A stretch of 64,000 nt of DNA, taken from NCBI GenBank assembly GCA_023897205.1, contig JAHWDD010000003.1, positions 2,111,665-2,175,664 on the forward strand, written 5' to 3'. Of this stretch, positions 51,882-63,432 are shown in pieces. A program made the position numbers and the translations under genes. Source of the DNA: Exophiala sp. HKRS030 (taxonomy: Eukaryota > Ascomycota > Eurotiomycetes > Chaetothyriales > Herpotrichiellaceae). Positions within the stretch are counted from its first letter, which is position 1, and each line of letters begins with the position of its first letter. The notes under the pieces were generated by a model. That model saw nothing but the letters and a program-made list of their open reading frames with translations. It made no database searches and was not told where the DNA came from.

Positions 51882-53546
51882 ATGGCCAAGATTCTCCTTC
51901 CGAGATGTCTTGTCATCATGGCTGCCCTCGCCAAGTTTATTCCACCGTGTCTAGGTATGACCCCTTTTCGTTCACTCACTTCTACTCTCTCCTTTCCTTC
52001 TTGGATTTTGTTTTTTTGGTTTTACCAGTACTTCTTTCAAGTACAAATCGAGTCATTACTGACTGTGTTTCCTTTTTTAACCCTGTATACAGCTGCCCCT
52101 GTCGAGAAAACTCTGGCGATTGATACGTCCTCCGGTTGTCTCCCTGAAATCACCTATGTCTGGACCACGGCGACCGTCACCATCCCTCATCCTCCTTACG
52201 ACTCGACCTCGACGGTCATTTTTCTTTACCCTGCACCTACAGATGGGACCACTTCTTCTTCTTCGCGTTATGACACGGAGCCCCCTTTTGGTTCATTTCC
52301 TGGCCACCGTGGCACCGAGACCGTCACTGTCACCAAGTCTTCTTCTTCTGAGTCATCATCTTCTGGCGACAGTCGCATCAAGACCGTCAAGGTCACCAAG
52401 ACGATCACACCTTCACCTTCTGGTACCTCGGGCGAAGAAACCACCATGGCTGTGTCATCAGTGCCAGTTACTACTGGTTTTGAGCCTGTGGCCGTATCAT
52501 CCTCGGCCACTCCCGCCCTCGCGCGTCGTTCTTCTTCACCCGACGACACGATGTTGACGACTTTGATGGTGGCTGAGCCTTCGCATTTGCCCGACAAGAT
52601 CATAACAGTGACGACGACGGTGACCGGGCTCCACCCTCCACCTCCACCCACATCTAAAACGCTCGTGATGGTGATTGTCACTGTCGTCGAGCCTCCTATA
52701 GGCCCGAAGCCGACAGGTTCGAAGACGATAGTGCCGATGGTGGCAAAGAGGACTTGGGATGATCACCCTCGTGGCCCTCCTCGTGATCATCCTTTTCATC
52801 ATGGTGAATATACTTGGAGCCCCGCGGCTGCTGCTGCTACTTCGTCTTTGTCGGACATCAGTCGTCCTTCCAGTAAATCATTTGACACCTCATATGGCCC
52901 GAAACCAACATCGGTTCCGAACGACGAGGGCAACGACAACAACAACAAGAACACTCATGACAACGGCAATGACGCGGCACAAGGGACGGCCTACGTCATC
53001 AACAAGTGCCCCTTTGGCGTCATGAGCAACATTGTCCACGGTACGAGCGGCGTGGACTCTGATGGAGTTCCTCCAGAAGAGATAACGTCGTCGATCGCGC
53101 CCGGTCAGACGGTCTCTCACCCCTTTTCCCACGATCCCAACACCGGTGTCAGTTGGAAGATCTGGAGGACCGACGTGTCCAACCAGGCTCCCGTCCAGTT
53201 CGAGTACGCCTGGATCCCCGAAGCCAAACGCACCTGGTGGGATTTGAGCATGATTGACGCCGGCAAGGTCGGTTGGCTCGACGAGGAGGCCGGGAACGCG
53301 GCCGGCGAGGACATCGTCGGCGACAGGGACGGCTACGGGGCTTACGTGGGCCGGGTGGGGGTCAAGCACGCCTTCGTCGACGAAGGAATGTCACTGGTGC
53401 CCAGCGTCCAGGACGGCATCTGTCAGGCCGTGGTCTGTCGGCCCGGGGAACAATTTTGCAAGACGGCGTACAACGTCTGGAACGACTGGGGTCAACAGAG
53501 GGATTGTGCGGAAACCGTGGATTTGACATTGACACTTTGTGGTTGA
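51882..53546 (+). CDS. Secreted Ser/Thr-rich protein with C-terminal BYS1-like domain
   Basis: 508 residues, two exons. Intron 51955-52092 (138 nt, GTATGA...TATACAG) is a multiple of three without stop, so the unspliced frame is also open. Signal peptide MAKILLPRCLVIMAALA (about 1-24). Residues about 30-350 are Ser/Thr/Pro-rich with repeated ETVTVTK / IKTVKVTKT / ITVTTTVTG motifs, wall-protein-like. The C-terminal domain (about 355-508, GTAYVINKCPFGVMSNIVHG) resembles the BYS1/thaumatin-like family of small secreted fungal proteins, with regularly spaced Cys. In most relatives the BYS1 domain is nearly the whole protein, so the long Ser/Thr-rich N-terminal part is unusual. Function unknown; no enzyme motif seen. 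Confidence 0.8.
   Translation: MAKILLPRCLVIMAALAKFIPPCLGMTPFRSLTSTLSFPSWILFFWFYQYFFQVQIESLLTVFPFLTLYTAAPVEKTLAIDTSSGCLPEITYVWTTATVTIPHPPYDSTSTVIFLYPAPTDGTTSSSSRYDTEPPFGSFPGHRGTETVTVTKSSSSESSSSGDSRIKTVKVTKTITPSPSGTSGEETTMAVSSVPVTTGFEPVAVSSSATPALARRSSSPDDTMLTTLMVAEPSHLPDKIITVTTTVTGLHPPPPPTSKTLVMVIVTVVEPPIGPKPTGSKTIVPMVAKRTWDDHPRGPPRDHPFHHGEYTWSPAAAAATSSLSDISRPSSKSFDTSYGPKPTSVPNDEGNDNNNKNTHDNGNDAAQGTAYVINKCPFGVMSNIVHGTSGVDSDGVPPEEITSSIAPGQTVSHPFSHDPNTGVSWKIWRTDVSNQAPVQFEYAWIPEAKRTWWDLSMIDAGKVGWLDEEAGNAAGEDIVGDRDGYGAYVGRVGVKHAFVDEGMSLVPSVQDGICQAVVCRPGEQFCKTAYNVWNDWGQQRDCAETVDLTLTLCG
51955..52092 (+). other. 138-nt in-frame intron of the BYS1-domain gene
   Basis: GTATGA donor, pyrimidine tract, TACAG acceptor. 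The retained translation is very hydrophobic (Phe/Trp/Leu-rich) and would put a second membrane segment after the signal peptide, unlike the flanking protein. A true intron is more likely. Confidence 0.72.
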
Positions 53547-54373
53547 AGGATTTTCAGAAAGTTCACCGGTCAGTTGTCGGTCAAATCACCGGGAGAGAAG
53601 GTTTTCTACGCTCTTGAAACCTCAGAGTGAGGTCTGAGGAGGTGGTGTTGGTAGGTGATGTACGTGCGGGTGTGATCTGGGAAGGTGGAATGTGACGGGT
53701 TAGTATCATGGCCAGGGTGTTGATGGGCGTTTCCACGGTGCACGGCTCATGGTGTATGAAGCTCTTAGGAGCTTCTCACACTCACGATTCACGATGTTTT
53801 GTGTTTTGGTTTGTTGTCATATTTCTGCGTACTCGGGCATCGAGTAAGTTGGATGCCTTTGGGGAAAAAGTTCTCATTTTCATAGAAAGCGAGTATAAGC
53901 GTGTCTAGATAGATTCCCGAGATGGCAGTAGTAGTAGAAGTGGAAGTAATTCCTTGTTCCGTTCCTTTTTCGACAGGTTTAGATTGTCATTAACCAGAAT
54001 AATCAAAAGCGTTCTTTTCTAAATAATTTAACAATAAAATGATTATGCTGATGATGATGATGATGATGATGATGCCAAGGGGCCAACACTGTCAAAATAG
54101 TCAGACACAGCTTGATACCGATACGCACTCACGCCATCAGGATTTAGAACATCGTGTATTCCAAACAAGTCCATTTACTCTTCTATATCACCCCCTTTTA
54201 GGCAGTGCTATGCTCAACCACAGATATGACCGCTCTCCAAAATGAAACTTTAGCTATTCATGCCAATGAATCAACACCCAAGGTCTGTGCAACAATTTGT
54301 GTTCTTGGAACAATGCCCGCTGGCGCCCATGGCGCGAAAGAATCCCATTTCAAAAAGGAGTTTCCCCCTAGAT
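53547..54373. other. Convergent 3' intergenic region with (GAT)n
   Basis: About 830 bp between the 3' ends of the BYS1-domain and HMG-box genes. A (GAT)n microsatellite lies at 54050-54074. No gene supported. Confidence 0.55.
54050..54074. repeat. (GAT)n microsatellite
   Basis: About eight tandem GAT units. Confidence 0.85.
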
Positions 54374-57206
54374 CTATCGTCGCAAAAACTCTTCAACCTC
54401 AAATCCGACTCTACGCTTCGCTTTTTCCCAATTCTCCAGCTCCTTGGCCTGATGTGCCGCGCTGGCTGGACCCGACATCGAACCCGACGTGTGATTCTCT
54501 CCTTGAGTCACCACTGATCCACCGGCGGCACCATTCTCCTCTCCCACAGTAGCCAAAGATGCGCTCCTTGTTCTAGTCGACATGCCAATGATGGCGGTCT
54601 TGACGATAACGGCACGACAGTCGTTCAATCTGATCTCCACGCCAGAGTGTCCTGCCGCCGAGCTTGACGAATTTCTCTCGCGCGCGGCCATGGGAGTATT
54701 GGCGACACCGCCACCAACAGATGTCCTGCTTGTTGGTTCAACCGCATCGATTTCATCGTCGACACCCTTGACCACAACCGTGATGTCTGGGCCGATACTT
54801 CCGCGCCAGAGAGTGGCAAACCACTGCCAGTGCCCCGGTGGTGAGAAGCCATCGCTGATGGGCATGGTGATCGACGAGGCATCAACGGTGGTCAGTTGGA
54901 AGTGTGGCACGAGGGCGATGGGGATTGCGTTGCTGCTGCCGCCGCCGAGACGTGGGAATGGTACTCGGTCTGGGTCAGACACGACAGACGTTGGTTGGTG
55001 AGTCCGTGATGGTGGCGGTGGTGGGATTCTGGAGGATGGCTTCGTAGTAGGTGGCGGGGTTGCAGGAGCTGGAGGAATACGGGTTGAGATTGGTGGTCGT
55101 GGAAATTTGATTGGCGATGGTCCAATACTGGACCCGCCTGTGCCCGGTATGCTTTGGCTGCGACCTTTGCATGAGGGAGATCGTATCGAAAGGTCAGCTG
55201 CTTTGTCCATGGTCTTGGGGCTGAAGACGACCGAGTTGGGAGCGGTGTTGGCCTTGCCATCCAGGCTATGAACGCCATTTTCCGGTGTCTCATGTTCCTC
55301 TCTCTTCTCCATAAGATGACGAGGGTTCGTTTGCGAGGTGTCATGAGACGAGAAAGACAAACTGGGTCTAGGATGACGACCTAGTTCAATCTCTCCTGGT
55401 CTTGTACTGATATACTCAACCATTTCCTTGCTGATTTGGTGCCACTCGCTGAGCATGCTCAAGTACATTTCAGTGGTCATTGTTCGGGTTGGCGCATCGG
55501 ACGCGTCTCGCTCGGTGCGGAATGGTGCTGGTACTGGTCCCCCAAATATTCTGACGGCAAATTTCCCTTCTTTTTCAAGTTGTTCCGCTAGCGAATTCAT
55601 CATGCTATTGACAGTCGCGGGATCCATGCCTTCAATCGCTATGATGGCACCACGGACTTCGGGCTTCGGAGAGAGTGGACCCGGAGGAGGCAAAGGAGCA
55701 GATATCTGAGAAAGAACCTTGATTTTGTTGAGGACTGGAATGGACATGATCATTGCTTCAACTCCGGAACCTTGAGAGTGGACGGATGGTGATTTTATCG
55801 GCGTCTGAGATACCATCGTTTCAATTGGTGGCAAAGCAATACTCGATCTTGTTCGTTGATGTGGATGAGGCGGTCGAACAGGCTGAAGCTGCGGAGGGCG
55901 AGGATATACTGCTCGTGGAGGAGAGACGATGGTAGGTTTCGCTACTTGTTGGACATGCTGAAGAGGTACCTGTGATGGGTGCACCTGCACAACCTCAGGA
56001 CGGCTGTATGCGCTGTGGTGGACCGGTGATTGAGCATAACCATACTGTGCTTCGTGATATGATTCTCGAGCGGGAATATAAACACCATTGCTGTTGAAGC
56101 GCCTTCTCTTTGCATCCTGTGTGTCTGAAGATGGGGGAGTTGGGAGTGGCTGAGCCGTTGGCACCGCATAGACCAATCGAGGGTCGACTCGCTGGTAGGG
56201 ATAGGCTTCGACAAATGCTTTCTGTTGGCCGATATGCTGAGGGGATGCTGGTGGCATTCGTTGAGGAGGTGGGTTGCTAACGACGTAGCTGCGCTTCGCC
56301 GGAACCTGTATCGCCATGGCTTGCTGCTCGGTAGAAGTTGGTGGAGTATATAAAGGACTCAAATTGTTGTAGTAACTCATTGGTTTACCACCGCACTTGC
56401 TGCAAGGATCTTGTGGCTCAGCGGCAGAAGGACCAGATATCGAGGGTTGATTGCTGACTTTGCCGTTCCGACGAGGTTGATAACGATAGCCGGGATACTG
56501 TTGCTGATGACGGGCTTTCTCTTCCTAAAGAGAAGCAAGTTAGTGACAAAAGGCTTTGTTCGAGTACATAGTTCTCTTTAACCCACTTCCGCAAGCATAT
56601 TCCATTCCTCTTTAGCCTCCGACGACAGACCTCTCCATTGTTCACCAATAATCTTTGACACGTCCGGAATAGGCAGTCCTGGATTTTGTGCCATAATGCT
56701 GGACTGTCGATGCTGGCGGAACAACATGAACGCTATCACATCTCAGATCAGCCACTGAATCAACACTGAATACGACCGATGCAGATGGGGATGGGAGCAT
56801 GCTCACAGTTCCGTGGTCTTGGGATCTTTGGCTCCGATGGACACAAGCATAAATGTTCTCTGGTATTAGGTCCGTTGGCTGTTGCCTCGGATTGAGGTTT
56901 GTCATCTGCCATATCCAAAGAGCCAGCACGTTTGGAGGGCGAAGCAGATCTAGAACTGGCATTTGATTTGGGTCTGCGATCTACCACATCGGTTCCATCT
57001 ATGGGAGGAAGTCTCTCTGCAACTGATGATGGAGTCCTTCGAGAACAATCTTCTCCTGCATCATAATTAGCAGGCCGATCGCGAAAGATATGGTGTTGCG
57101 ATAGCAACGAGGCGCGGTGCAATGAAGGGTTATGCTCATTCGGCGGCTTCGGTAGACGGCGATACCACGCTGGGGCAGGAGGAGGTCCGGTGGTAATGGA
57201 AGTCAT
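54374..57206 (-). CDS. HMG-box transcription factor, large Pro-rich
   Basis: 898 residues, three exons, introns 56733-56806 (74) and 56525-56586 (62, GTGGGT donor). The MATA-HMG-type DNA-binding box spans about 126-200 and is assembled from all three exons: PKIPRPRN-SFMLFRQHRQSS, then PDVSKIIGEQWRGLS, then NMLAE-EEKARHQQQYPGYRY-QPRR. Ser occupies the usual Ala of RPRNAFMLFR. The rest is Pro/Ser/Gln-rich with a Cys pair just after the box (CSKC). The C-terminal half has VRGAIIAIEGMDPATVNSMM and a compact conserved tail ending FEVEEFLRR. Size and layout fit a general HMG regulator such as the Rfg1/Ste11-like group rather than a mating-type MAT1-2 protein, which is much shorter. Confidence 0.84.
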
Positions 57207-58374
57207 AGCACAGTGAAAGGAATTCTTTGATCATGGCCATCCAGATTCCTGGATTGTTCAGGCCAACGAATAAACGAGAGCAGGATCACTGGCCTTTGTA
57301 GAGGGAACTTATAACTCACCATCCTCGGTCCACCTCCCATGGAGGTGCTTTCTCTCCCTGGTCTGACTTCCTTGTTGCAGATTGAGCCATGACGAACATT
57401 CAGATGCGAGGCTGGAGCAGGTCCAGTTGAGTTCCTTTGTTCTTTGCTGGGCCTGACGCGGGAAAATGCGGTCTTAATCACCGTGCACCCGAAACAATAT
57501 CAGCAGGAATGCAGAGTGGACAAAGAGCGAGCCTCCTTCAAGTATGACGAGGTGGAGCGAGTTCATGAAACTGCGAACGACTGGGTCTTGAATGTGCCAT
57601 CGTCGAACCATAAGGCCTCAGAATGATTGCTTCAAGGTTGGTCGGGTTTGGAATTGGTTGAGATGGCAGCGAGTTGAAATGCCCCCCATTACAGACGGGA
57701 CTGGCAAACACACAAAGAATCCGATCTCCAAGTGGCAGAAATGATCAAGTTGCTTGGATTTCTGACAGTACGCTGGCGATTCCATGGATTTTGTTGCTAG
57801 GAGACACGGTTGAGAGAATGTGTTGATACAGTTGTTGGAGAGCTTCGAAGTGCTGCCACTACAGACACTTTCACACACATATTGCTTTCCACCCCTCGTA
57901 GACGTCAGAAGATCAGTGAGTATTGACAGGTATTGTTGTCGCGTTCTTGACCAGCGGATCTGTTGAATTATGGTCGTGCCGACGGGAAGAGTTGTTTGGC
58001 TGAACCACATCGAGGCCTTAGAATTGCGAGTGCGACCTGTTTCAACCAGCATCGTTGGCCTGCCATTTTACGAACCGCGGACCTTAAGCCGAAGGACAAT
58101 TTCCTGAGAAAAATAAAATAGAAAGTAAACGCACGCAGAGCCAGACCATGGTGAAACCAGGTGAAAATTGGACGAGAATTCCCCAAACCTTTCGAGGTTG
58201 AAATCGTAGTCGAGCCTGAGCAAGAATATTGCTCAATAGGACGGTCCTGGATTCATAGAATCATAATTCATACTCATACACTCGTGCATGTCTATCTCTT
58301 CTGTTCCGCGGTGATCCAACAGTCCGAGCATGGTACATGGTCGAGGAGATCGACTCTCCTTACGTGACACTGTT
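57207..58374. other. 1.17 kb intergenic, HMG-box promoter side
   Basis: Between two minus-strand genes. Holds only frames without family resemblance (for example 57618-58052). Probably a long leader and promoter of the HMG-box gene and the 3' end of nudF. Confidence 0.5.
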
Positions 58375-59796
58375 CTAACCAGCAAAGACGCGAACATTCA
58401 AGTCTACGCTGGCAGTTGCAATAACACACCGAATCTTCCCTCCCCCGACACCGTCCTCCTTCTTTGTGGTCGTCGACACTCCATTGCTGTCTCCATTCGT
58501 CATTGGCTGTCCTGGAACATCGGGCGCCCATCTGATGCTGCTGATGAAGTGTTGGTGTGACTCGTCCACCACTTTGACGCATTTACACTCCTGTGAGAGA
58601 TCCCAGCAACGGATGGTCTTGTCATCCGAGATTGAGAGGAGATACCGTCCACCAGGATGAAAGACAAGACCTCGGACCCAGTTGTCATGGCCTACCAAAG
58701 TCTTGTGACATGTGCCCCTGTTGTCCCAGATTTTGATGATTTTGTCTCGGCCTCCAGTTGCCAGGAATTCTCCACTGCTGCCCACAGGAGGAGGCTTTTT
58801 ATAGCCAGCAATACCACTCAAGTGTACATACGAGGTACTTGGAGCAAATGCCACGCACTCTACTACGTGCTCATGTCCAAGGAATGTAATCTTCACCTCG
58901 CCCGAGTTCGCATCCCAGAGCCTTGGGATTTGGTCGTTGCCCGCACTCAGTAAAAACCTGCCATCAATCGAGGGTGTCACTGCCCTGACCCAATCCGTGT
59001 GGCCCTTTAATGTCTTCAGGCAATAACCTGTCGTTACATCCCATATTCGGAGTGTCTTATCTCTTGACGCAGAGACCAATGTATTTCCCGAAAGAGGTGC
59101 GCCGGCCGCGCCCGAAGGTATGAAGCGGATGCAGGAAATCGAATGATCATGTCCAGGTAACGTCCGAATGTTCTTGTACTCATCACTAGGATCCCACAAT
59201 CTGATTGTCAGGTCGCTGCTACAGCTTGCAAGCAGTGTTCCCCCTCTCGGACCGCCAAAGTCTACGTCCAAGACTGCTTTAGTATGGCCTTTGAGCGTCC
59301 GCTCCAGCTCTCCTAATTCCCAGTCCCATATTTTGATCGTCGAGTCTTCGGAGGCAGAGGCGAGGGAGGAGAAAATAGGGTGGAAGGCCACAGATGTGAC
59401 TGGTAATCGATGTCCTTGTAGAGTGTGTCTCGCAGGACTCCGAGGCAACCAGGTCACTGGGTCGATCTTGCGGTTAGATGAGAGGGGCGTCGCGGTATCA
59501 ATCTCGTGTTGGAGAGCCGTATTCTTTGCCTCGAGGTCCATGATCTTTTTCTGAAGTCGCACAACCGAAGTCCATTTCTTCTCGAGGAGAGTCTCGTATT
59601 TTTTTGCAGTGGCATCGTCAAATGAGTCTGGCAGGTTGGATTCTCGTCTTAGGGCCACAGCGCTGTCGTTCATGCCCACAGAAATAAGATAAGCGACCAT
59701 AGATTTGTGCCTGCAATTGTCAATGATTATTTCGAAGCCTGTTGTTCTCGTCACTAACAGTTCTTCCGCCTGCCGAGCGGTGAGGAGTTGGCTCAT
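58375..59796 (-). CDS. nudF: Nuclear distribution protein NudF / LIS1 (PAC1)
   Basis: WD40 regulator of cytoplasmic dynein, needed for nuclear migration along microtubules; acts at microtubule plus ends with NudE. 457 residues, two exons. The intron 59711-59758 (48 nt) is a multiple of three and stop-free; removing it gives the LisH motif [19 protein letters not shown] at the N-terminus. The start at 59796 (MSQLLTARQ) is preferred over 59841. Then a coiled coil ([20 protein letters not shown], about 60-95) and seven WD repeats ([49 protein letters not shown]). Divergent from Stu2. Confidence 0.95.
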   Translation of the reverse strand: MSQLLTARQAEELLVTRTTGFEIIIDNCRHKSMVAYLISVGMNDSAVALRRESNLPDSFDDATAKKYETLLEKKWTSVVRLQKKIMDLEAKNTALQHEIDTATPLSSNRKIDPVTWLPRSPARHTLQGHRLPVTSVAFHPIFSSLASASEDSTIKIWDWELGELERTLKGHTKAVLDVDFGGPRGGTLLASCSSDLTIRLWDPSDEYKNIRTLPGHDHSISCIRFIPSGAAGAPLSGNTLVSASRDKTLRIWDVTTGYCLKTLKGHTDWVRAVTPSIDGRFLLSAGNDQIPRLWDANSGEVKITFLGHEHVVECVAFAPSTSYVHLSGIAGYKKPPPVGSSGEFLATGGRDKIIKIWDNRGTCHKTLVGHDNWVRGLVFHPGGRYLLSISDDKTIRCWDLSQECKCVKVVDESHQHFISSIRWAPDVPGQPMTNGDSNGVSTTTKKEDGVGGGKIRCVIATASVDLNVRVFAG

Positions 59797-60616
59797 CCTC
59801 AATGAATTGGGCTGCTCGCCCTCAGACCAAGGCTCGAACACTCATGCAATGGTAGGCTGACGTCGCCCAAGCGATTATTACGACGTAGCAAGTGTATGTG
59901 GCTGCGAAACAGGGGTGTTTATTCTCTGAGGGTTCGAGGCACTGGATGAGGTTGAAGTTGCGAGAAAATGTGCCACAAATGCAGAAGCCTGATCTGTTCT
60001 CTGTAGAGCTTCAGCAGAGCAGGTGTCGATGCTATGTTGAAGTCCTGATTGTCGTGCTGAAAACAAGGAGGAGTTGTGGTTGTTGTTTGGTGGTCTTTGG
60101 TGGTGCTGGGTGCGCCCCCCATAGTGTTGTCATGCAAAAAAGGCCAATGTTTATCTTCCCGAACACTGACACCAACAACCACCACCAACTCCTGCTCCAC
60201 CATCCACTTCCTTGCATGTGAACCACCAACAATTTGTTCCCAACTCGTGTTCGCGACATTGGAAGGTTGTTGTTATACGCAGAGCTTACCTTGTCCAATT
60301 TCAACCGCACCCTGAGAGAATAAAGGTCTGTGGTGACTGCGTTGTTCCGTCTCTCTTGCGCGGCGACGGCGCCTACCTCAAATGAACACACAATAACAGC
60401 AAGTGAGTTAATCACAAAAGGCCAGTTAAATCACTGGTATCTGACATTCCTGTCCTGCCTATTGCCACGCTGTTAAATGATGCCTGCTGCCTACTGCCTT
60501 ACGTGAATGCGCTCACCTTGCTAATGTATTCCGACAGCCCTCTTAAACGTCCGACTAGAAAGAAACCTTCCTCTGCAAGGTTCCTCTCGATCCGACGAAT
60601 CTTCTCACCTGGCACC
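59797..60616. promoter_or_regulatory. Shared promoter nudF / Stu2
   Basis: 820 bp between divergent starts of two microtubule plus-end regulators. Includes a GTTGTTG-rich stretch near 60070-60100. No coding signal. No obvious TATA box on either side. Confidence 0.5.
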
Positions 60617-63432
60617 ATGGCCGACCAAGAGCAAGACTATTCTCAGCTCCCGCTGCCTGAGCGGTTCGCACACAAGATATGGAAAGTGCGGAAGGAAGGG
60701 TACGAAGCCGCTGCAAAACAATTCGAACTCACTGGCGATGAGTCGGACCCCGCGTTCAGACCCTTCTTACAAGACCCGGCACTGTGGAAATCCGCTGCAG
60801 GAGACTCGAATGTTGCTGCTCAACAGGAAGGTCTTGGGGCACTGTGTGCTTTCTTGAAGTACGGAGGCCAACAAGCGGCGGTCAAGTCTCGCAATTACAC
60901 TCTACAGCCCATTTATGAGAAAGGCTTATTATCAACACGACCGCAAGCGAAAGCGAGTGCCCTCGAAGCACTGCTCCTGTACATCGAACTTGACAAGTCG
61001 GACCCAGTCATCGAGGAACTCCTGCCTGCCCTCTCTCACAAACAACCGAAAGTCATTGCCGCAACCCTCAACGCCATTACCGCTATTTTCCACAACTATG
61101 GTGTCAAAATTGTCGAGCCTAAGCCTGTGTTAAAAGCATTGCCGAAAGTGTTTGGGCATGCCGATAAGAATGTTCGAGCAGAGGCTCAGAATCTTACCGT
61201 TGAACTGTATCGGTGGCTGAAGGAGGCCATGAAGGCCATATTTTGGGGGGAATTGAAACCAGTGCAACAGCAAGACCTCGAAAAACTGTTTGAAAAAGTC
61301 AAAGAAGAGCCAGCACCCAAACAAGAACGTCTGACGAGAGCGCAACAAGCCGCCCAAGCTTCCGCACCGGCAGCATCTGGTGGTGACTTTGATGAAGATG
61401 AGGGTGGAGCTGAAGAAGAAGAGGTCGAAGTCGATGCTTTTGATCTTGCAGAGCCCGTCGACGTCCACTCGAAGATACCGGGTAATTTCTATGAGATGAT
61501 TGCTTCGACCAAGTGGAAAGAACGCAAAGAAGTTCTCGATACACTATTCGACAGTCTGAATACTCCGAGGATCAAAGAAGCACCCTTTGACGAGCTAATA
61601 CGGGCTCTCGCGAAATGCATGAAAGACGCCAACATTGCTGTCGTCACGGTTGCAGCCAATTGCGTGGAGAAATTAGCGCTGGGTCTGAAGAGAGGATTTG
61701 CGAGATACCGCTCGTCTATCATGTCTCCGATGATGGACAGATTAAAGGAAAAGAAACAGTCAGTATCAGATGCTCTCGGTGCCGCTCTAGATGCAGTCTT
61801 CGCTTCGACTTCTTTATCAGATTGTCTTGAAGAGACCTTGGGCTTTCTCCCGAACAAGAACCCCAATGTCAAGGCCGAGACCATCAAATTCCTCTCTAGA
61901 TGTCTACGGACTACCCGCGACGTACCTTCAAAAGCCGAGCAGAAACTTATTGCAGATGCGGCGACCAAATTACTAACGGAGTCGAATGAGGCGATCCGGT
62001 CTGGAGGTGCAGAGATCCTGGGCATTCTGATGAAGATCATCGGAGAGCGCGGGATGAACCCATACCTCGATGGGCTAGATGATATACGCAAAGCCAAGAT
62101 CAAGGAATTCTTCGACACCGCCGAAGTCAAGGCCAAGGAGAAGCCGAAGCCTGCGCCTGCGCCTGCGCCTGCAAAGTCAGCCCCTGGTGCTGGAAAGAAA
62201 CCAACTGTTGGTGCAAAGAAGCCAGTGACCAAGAAGCCCTCTCCGACTGCTGCTCCAACGGTAGAAGACTCGGCGCCTCTTCAACCAAAGCCTACAGCTA
62301 AAGCGCTGCCCAAGCCTGGCGGTCTGGCACGCCCTGGTCTAGCACAGCCGTCAACTCTGAAACTTGGAGGTCTCAAAAAGCCTGGAGCTGGTCCCATGCC
62401 GAGTGGCGTGGCAAGTCCTAGTCGACGCGTTATGTCTCCACCTATGAGCACAGATGATGAAGATGTTGCTGCCCCTTCCCCCTCCAAGTTTGGCATGGGT
62501 CGTGGCGGGCTTGCAGGACGGCCGCTGTCAAGACCTGCTGTGGCCCCTCTGTCACCTCCATCGGCACCACCTCCGCTGACTGGTCTCTCGGCTATCGAAC
62601 GTGCCGAGCTAGAAGAGTTACGAGCAGAAAAAGAACGTCTAACTGCACTTAGCGACAGTCTCCGAAGCAGCAATGCCAAGCTGACCGCCGAGATCTCAGA
62701 ACTGCAGAACCAAAACGCACAGTTAATAGAAGACCATACAAGAGATGTGCTGCAGATCAAAGCAAAGGAGACTCAGCTCGTACGAGCACGAGGTGAGGTC
62801 GATGTACTAAAGGCTGAGGTTGAAAGCGTGCGGAAAGAAAGTGAACGATACAAGCGTGAAGTGTCCAGGTTGGGTCGGGAAAGCATTGGTCGAGAGCGAG
62901 AAGACTTGACGCGCGGACGAGTGGATGATGGTCCAAACTATGGCGTCGAAAGCGGCGGCATCTATGAAGACTCGACGATTCATCGCTACCCAGCCAATGG
63001 AAATGTTTCAAGACCTACGAGCAGCACTCTACAGAGAACAGGAAGCGCGGCAAGCTCGCAGGGTAGTCGAGCGCCCGGTACCAAACCTCGACCCCAGAGT
63101 GGCTATACTCTCAGTCCCAGCGAGGAGAAAGAGAATGGTGGTCTTGATCCGATGGCTGCTAGGAGGAAGATGAGTCCGCCTGTTAACAATATGGCGAATG
63201 GAAGTGGTCGAAGTAGTCCTCAACGACCTACCTTGGCAAGTAGGGAGGCCAGTGATGCTGGAAGTGTTGGCTCTAGGGAACCTCGTGCAGAAGAGAACTG
63301 GAAGCGAGCAGCCGAGGTTACGAGCCAACTCAAGGCTAGAATCGAGGCTATGAAGGTGAGTGTTGTGTTGATGGTTTCTCGGCGGATTCTAACGTGTGAC
63401 TGTAGGCACGACAAGGTTTGGCTCGACCTTAG
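60617..63432 (+). CDS. STU2: XMAP215/Dis1-family microtubule polymerase (Stu2/Alp14-like)
   Basis: Binds tubulin dimers and speeds microtubule plus-end growth; acts at spindle poles, kinetochores and plus ends. 921 residues, two exons with intron 63356-63405 (50 nt); the last exon codes only ARQGLARP. Start at 60617 (MADQEQDYSQLPLPERFAHK) rather than 60503, because it begins the family TOG1 sequence. TOG1 spans about 1-235 and TOG2 about 320-560, each of HEAT-like helices (e.g. NFYEMIASTKWKERKEVLD). A Lys/Pro/Ala-rich basic linker (about 565-700) follows, then a coiled coil (about 695-800) and a Ser/Pro tail. Two TOG domains plus a coiled coil is the normal fungal layout, as a dimer. Confidence 0.93.

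Noticed and set aside
54374..57206. Mating-type MAT1-2 locus
   Set aside because: The HMG-box protein is far longer than MAT1-2 proteins, and the usual flanking genes (SLA2, APN2) are not in the window.
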